Shown here one piece after another: positions 15,124-18,074 of a stretch of DNA of 18,074 nucleotides. Under the pieces are notes generated by a model. The model worked only from the letters and a program-made list of their open reading frames with translations. It ran no database searches and had not been told where the DNA came from. The position numbers were made by a program, and so were the translations under genes. The first letter of the stretch is position 1, and each line of letters starts with the position of its first letter. This DNA comes from Gemmatimonadota bacterium (GTDB lineage Bacteria; Gemmatimonadota; Gemmatimonadetes; Longimicrobiales; Longimicrobiaceae), in the NCBI GenBank assembly GCA_019348475.1, contig JAHWJJ010000022.1:1-18074 (forward strand), given 5' to 3'.

Positions 15124-15149
15124 GGCCCGCCCGCTCTTGCCGGCGGGCC
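15124..15149 (+). terminator. GC-rich hairpin after small membrane protein
   Basis: GGCCCGCC at 15124-15131 pairs with GGCGGGCC at 15142-15149 (8 bp, 10-base loop). No T-run follows. A -10-like TATTCT at 15163-15168 lies just downstream and could start the Rieske ferredoxin transcript. Confidence 0.4.
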
Positions 15150-15207
15150 CCGCGACCCTGCATATTCTGGCGGGATCCGCACATTCTGATCAACGACAGG
15201 GAACCTG

Positions 15208-15519
15208 ATGCCGGAATACGAAGTGGCGTCCATCGGCGACGTGCCCCAGGACGAAGCACGCGAGTACGTGGTGGGCGGGCGCGAGATCGTGCTGTGCAAC
15301 GTGGAGGGCGAGATCTACGCCCTGCAGGGCACGTGCAGCCACGAGGACCTGCCCCTGGACGGCGGCGAGGTGGACGGCGGCACGCTCGTCTGCAACTGGC
15401 ACGGCGCCACGTACGACATCTGCACCGGCCGCGCGACCGGCCTCCCCGCCACGGAACCCCTGCAGACGTTCGAGACGCGGGTGGACGACGGCCGCGTGTT
15501 CGTGACCATCCCGGACTGA
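15208..15519 (+). CDS. Rieske [2Fe-2S] ferredoxin
   Basis: The 103-residue cytoplasmic protein is made almost entirely of one Rieske domain. Iron-sulfur ligands are Cys43-x-His45 and Cys62-x2-His65, in GTCSHEDLPL and VCNWHGATYD. There are no membrane segments or signal. Size and motifs match the BphF/CarAc/NirD-like ferredoxins that pass electrons to Rieske oxygenases or act as a small nitrite reductase subunit. No oxygenase or reductase is beside it, so its partner is not shown; the Rieske oxygenase at 4963-5943 is a possible distant partner. AGGGA at 15198-15202 precedes the ATG by 5 bases. A terminator follows directly, so it is a monocistronic unit. Confidence 0.93.
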   Translation: MPEYEVASIGDVPQDEAREYVVGGREIVLCNVEGEIYALQGTCSHEDLPLDGGEVDGGTLVCNWHGATYDICTGRATGLPATEPLQTFETRVDDGRVFVTIPD

Positions 15520-15543
15520 TTCCGGCTGGACGGGATACGCAGA

Positions 15544-15583
15544 GAGCCCCGGGCGGGATCGAATCCGGCCGGGGCTCATTCTA
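15544..15583 (+). terminator. Terminator after Rieske ferredoxin
   Basis: GAGCCCCGG at 15544-15552 pairs with CCGGGGCTC at 15569-15577. An inner GGAT/ATCC stem closes over a 3-base loop. The trailing ATTCTAT is only moderately T-rich. Confidence 0.7.
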
Positions 15584-15658
15584 TCTGGCGCATGCTCTCA
15601 ATGCCCGGCGGGTCCGCGTGCTCTGGCGCGCGTGCCCGCGGAGGTGCATGATGGAGCC

Positions 15659-16366
15659 ATGAAGAAAACGATTCTTGCCGGTTCGCTGCTGGCCTGCGCC
15701 CTGGCGGCGTGCGCGGGGGCGGGCGATCCGGCGAACGGCGGACGGGCGGGGGAGATGCGATTCCTGGCGCTGGGCGACTCGTATACCATCGGCGAGGGCG
15801 TGGATCCGGCGGAGCGGTGGCCGGTACAGCTGGCGGGGCTGCTGCGGGAGCGGGGGATTCCGGTGGGCGATCCGCAGATCATCGCGCGCACCGGCTGGAC
15901 CACGGACGAGCTCTCCGCCGCGATCGATCGGGCGGATCCGCGGGGGCCGTACGCGCTGGTGACGCTGCTGATCGGCGTGAACAACCAGTACCGCGGGCGC
16001 GACGCGGAGGAGTACCGCGCGCAGTTCGCCGCGCTCCTTCAGCGCGCCATCGGCTTCGCGGGCGGCGAGGCGTCGCGGGTGGTCGTGCTGTCGATCCCCG
16101 ACTGGGGCGTCACCCCGTTCGCCGCGGGACGCGACCGCGCGAAGATCGCCGCCGAGATCGACGCCTACAACGCCATCAACCGCGAAGAGGCGCAGCGTGC
16201 GGGCGCGCACTGGGTAGACGTAACGGCCCAGAGCCGCGAGGCCGGCGCGGACGCCGCATTTCTGGTGGCGGACGGGCTGCACCCCTCCGGCCGCGCGTAC
16301 GCCGAATGGGCGCGCCTGGCCCTGCCCGCGGCGGTGCAGGCGCTGGGGCCCTCACCCGCGAACTGA
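15659..16366 (+). CDS. SGNH/GDSL-hydrolase lipoprotein
   Basis: The product has 235 residues. MKKTILAGSLLACALAAC is a textbook lipoprotein signal with lipobox Leu15-Ala-Ala-Cys18, so the enzyme is anchored to a membrane outside the cytoplasm. SGNH blocks are in order: Ser41 in LGDSYTIGEG (block I), Gly79 in RTGWTT (block II), Asn108 in GVNNQYRG (block III), and Asp205-x-x-His208 in DGLHPSGRAYA (block V). Family members are esterases, lipases or acyl hydrolases; the substrate is not shown. The ATG at 15659 is preferred over GTG 15632 because it starts the signal peptide exactly. GGAG at 15653 is too close to it and GGAGG at 15640 rather far. It follows the ferredoxin terminator, so it has its own promoter. 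Confidence 0.92.
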   Translation: MKKTILAGSLLACALAACAGAGDPANGGRAGEMRFLALGDSYTIGEGVDPAERWPVQLAGLLRERGIPVGDPQIIARTGWTTDELSAAIDRADPRGPYALVTLLIGVNNQYRGRDAEEYRAQFAALLQRAIGFAGGEASRVVVLSIPDWGVTPFAAGRDRAKIAAEIDAYNAINREEAQRAGAHWVDVTAQSREAGADAAFLVADGLHPSGRAYAEWARLALPAAVQALGPSPAN

Positions 16367-16375
16367 GAGCCGCAC

Positions 16376-16404
16376 CCCCTCCCGCAAACGCGCGGGGAGA
16401 GGGG
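16376..16404. repeat. Imperfect C-rich/G-rich hairpin, intergenic
   Basis: CCCCTCCCGC at 16376-16385 faces a bulged GCGGGGAGAGGGG at 16392-16404. It is similar in make-up to the arm pair at 127-157. It lies between the convergent SGNH and EamA genes and could end transcripts from either side, though no T-run is present. Confidence 0.4.
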
Positions 16405-16507
16405 ATGAACCCCGGCGGTAGAGGTCGCGCGTCCTGGATGCGCGGCGTCCGCCTCCGGACGGGTCCTGCCACGGGCGGGGGGTAAGACCCGAGCGGCCGT
16501 CCACCAT

Positions 16508-16537
16508 CACCCCTTCACCCCTTCACCCCTTCACCCC
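16508..16537. repeat. Period-8 tandem repeat (CACCCCTT) over a stop codon
   Basis: Three full copies of CACCCCTT and six bases of a fourth run across 16508-16537. On the minus strand each unit reads AAGGGGTG, and each unit junction produces a TGA. The stop codon of the EamA gene (16531-16533) is one of these. Because 8 is not a multiple of 3, the copies place TGA in all three frames. Confidence 0.9.
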
Positions 16538-17520
16538 ACCCCCGCGCCCGCCTTCTTCCCCCGCGCAAGCGCCAGCGTGCTCCCCACGATCAGCGTGGCG
16601 CCGGCCAGCGTCCCCCAGTCCGGCACCTCGGCAAAGAACAGGATCCCCCAGGTGCCGGCGAAGACGATCTGCAGGTACGCGGTGGCCGTCGCGGGGCCGG
16701 CGCGCTCCAGTCGCAGGCCGTTGGTGATGGCCATCTGCCCCAGCTGCGTGGCCACGCCGATCCCCAGCAGCACCAGCCACTCCACGCGCGTGGGCCACAG
16801 CGCCCCCGGCAGCGCCGTGGGGATGGCGGCAAAGATGGAGACCAGCGAGAAGTAGAAGACGATGACCGCGGGATGCTCCGTCGCGCCCAGCTTGCGCACG
16901 GTGACGTACGCCATCGCGCTGCAGACGGCGCCCGCCAGCCCGATCCCCACCGTCCCCGGGTCCAGCACGGTGCCGCCGCCGAAGAGGAACGACGGCCGCA
17001 CCATCACCAGCACGCCGGCCATGCTCACCAGCACGGAAAGCACCTCGCGCCGGCGCAGCCGCTCGCCGAGCAGGGGCACGGCCAGCAGCCCGGCCCAGAC
17101 CGGGTTGGTGTACTGGATGACCGTCGCGTCGGCCAGCGGCAGGTTGACGATGGAGTGGTAGAAGGCGGAGAGCGCCAGGAAGCCCACCAGGCCGCGCAGC
17201 ACCAGCAGCCCGCGCTTACCCGGCGTGCCCCACGGGCTTACGCGTGCGTGGCGGACGGCCCAGGCGCTCAGCACAAAGGTGATGACGGCGCGGATCATCA
17301 CCATCTGCTGCCCGGGAAGCCGCTGCCCGCCCACCTTTACCAGCAAACTCATGACGCTGAAGAACAACGCGCCCGCCGCCATGTAGCGCAGCCCCAGCGG
17401 AAAGCGCGACGGCGCGCGCGGTTCGCCGTCCTCCGTCTGGATGCCCGCCACCTCGCCCGCAAGTTCCGGGGTGGCCCCCACCGCCTCGTCGGCCCGTCCG
17501 CGTCTTTCTCGTTCCGCCAC
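16531..17520 (-). CDS. EamA-domain (drug/metabolite) transporter
   Basis: The 329-residue inner-membrane protein has about ten hydrophobic helices in two EamA halves. The first starts at GLRYMAAGALFFSVMSLLVK. The family signature IQYTNPVWAGLLAVPLLGER closes the first half, and the second half starts near GTVGIGLAGAVCSAMAYVTV. Such proteins usually export amino acids, nucleosides or other metabolites; the substrate is unknown. About 45 polar, Glu/Arg-rich residues precede helix 1, longer than usual. The start is uncertain: GTG at 17520 has GAGGG only 2 bases away, ATG at 17382 would trim into helix 1, and TTG at 17577 has no ribosome site. It is convergent with the SGNH gene and divergent from udk, so it is transcribed alone. 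Confidence 0.88.
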   Translation of the reverse strand: MAERERRGRADEAVGATPELAGEVAGIQTEDGEPRAPSRFPLGLRYMAAGALFFSVMSLLVKVGGQRLPGQQMVMIRAVITFVLSAWAVRHARVSPWGTPGKRGLLVLRGLVGFLALSAFYHSIVNLPLADATVIQYTNPVWAGLLAVPLLGERLRRREVLSVLVSMAGVLVMVRPSFLFGGGTVLDPGTVGIGLAGAVCSAMAYVTVRKLGATEHPAVIVFYFSLVSIFAAIPTALPGALWPTRVEWLVLLGIGVATQLGQMAITNGLRLERAGPATATAYLQIVFAGTWGILFFAEVPDWGTLAGATLIVGSTLALARGKKAGAGVG

Positions 17521-17709
17521 GTCCCTCGATTCGCACGCGTGTACCTGCACCGCGCCCGAAGATAGCCCCCGGCGCAAGGTCGGCGGTTCTGGTGGAGTGA
17601 TGGAGTGTCCGCCGTCACCTCCTCACCTTGCCGAACCGCGCCGGGACGCGTATCCCAAGTCAGCCGGAGGGCACGGGGAGGCCGGCGCACACACCTTGGC
17701 GGGGGCAGG

Positions 17710-18074
17710 ATGAAGCCGTTCCTGATCGGGATCGCGGGGGGCACGGGGTCGGGAAAGACGACGGTGGCGCGGCGCATCTTCGACTCGCTGCACCTGGACG
17801 CAGCCGTCTTCATCGACCATGACGCGTACTACCGCGAGCTGGGGCACCTGTCGCTGGAGGAGCGCGCCGGCATCAACTTCGACCACCCCGACTCGCTGGA
17901 CAACGCCCTGCTCATCCAGCACCTGCAGACGCTGCTGGCGGGGGAGCCGATCGACAAGCCCGTCTACGACTTCGCGCGCCACACCCGCGCGCCCCAGACG
18001 GTGCGCGTGCACCCGCGTGACGTGATCCTGGTGGACGGCATCCTTCTCTTCGCCGAGCCGCGGCTGCGGGAGAT
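17710..18074 (+). CDS. udk: Uridine kinase, 5' part
   Basis: The enzyme phosphorylates uridine and cytidine with a nucleoside triphosphate in the pyrimidine salvage pathway, in the cytoplasm. The 121 visible residues begin KPFLIGIAGGTGSGKTTVAR with the Walker A loop at 10-17. IDHDAYYRE (35-43) and NFDHPDSLDN (56-65) are family signatures, KPVYDFARHTR (83-93) is the nucleoside-binding segment, and VILVDGILLF (105-114) is the Walker B-like strand. Usual length is about 205-215 residues, so roughly 40 per cent lies beyond the window edge. The ATG at 17710 has only a short GCAGG before it. The 189 bases between it and the divergent EamA gene must hold both promoters, but I see no convincing hexamers there. 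Confidence 0.95.
   Translation, partial: MKPFLIGIAGGTGSGKTTVARRIFDSLHLDAAVFIDHDAYYRELGHLSLEERAGINFDHPDSLDNALLIQHLQTLLAGEPIDKPVYDFARHTRAPQTVRVHPRDVILVDGILLFAEPRLRE

Overview
The window is high-GC, gene-dense bacterial chromosome. Protein flavour (many lipoproteins and secreted hydrolases, FG-GAP/ASPIC proteins, Rieske proteins), weak Shine-Dalgarno sites and the style of the intergenic repeats suggest Gemmatimonadota, perhaps a Longimicrobium-like organism. This is an inference from composition and gene content; no rRNA or other phylogenetic marker is present to prove it. I see no tRNA, rRNA, CRISPR array, insertion sequence or phage module.

Left part (1-7443): hairpin-rich leader DNA, then a large fusion protein joining an NqrB/RnfD-like membrane domain to seven FG-GAP calcium-loop repeats and a C-terminal ASPIC/UnbV domain. 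It is followed on the same strand by a compact run: a small membrane-anchored protein, an alpha/beta-hydrolase-like protein with a TTG start, a lipoprotein overlapping it by ATGA, a Rieske-type non-haem iron oxygenase and an M1-like (gluzincin) secreted peptidase.

Middle (7444-12547): an intrinsic terminator, a period-7 tandem repeat, and priA (primosomal helicase). Next come a hairpin-rich spacer, a secreted proline-iminopeptidase-like alpha/beta hydrolase with a strong terminator, a 360-base leader carrying a candidate operator/promoter, and an HNH endonuclease with a histidine-rich tail and its own terminator.

Right part (12548-18074): a lipoprotein of unknown function, a promoter reading into a decayed gene remnant, and a 26-bp perfect palindrome in front of a secreted M20 peptidase. 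A two-helix small membrane protein overlaps the M20 stop codon. A Rieske ferredoxin, an SGNH-hydrolase lipoprotein, a convergent EamA/DMT exporter on the minus strand (its stop codon embedded in a period-8 tandem repeat) and the 5' part of uridine kinase (udk) follow.

The genes do not form one pathway. Housekeeping genes (priA, udk) sit among independently transcribed genes for envelope and secreted enzymes. The items most worth follow-up are the NqrB/RnfD-FG-GAP-ASPIC fusion, which lacks the recognisable flavin-attachment motif; the HNH protein with a metal-binding-like tail behind a BlaI-type operator candidate; and the palindrome and tandem repeats placed exactly at gene boundaries.
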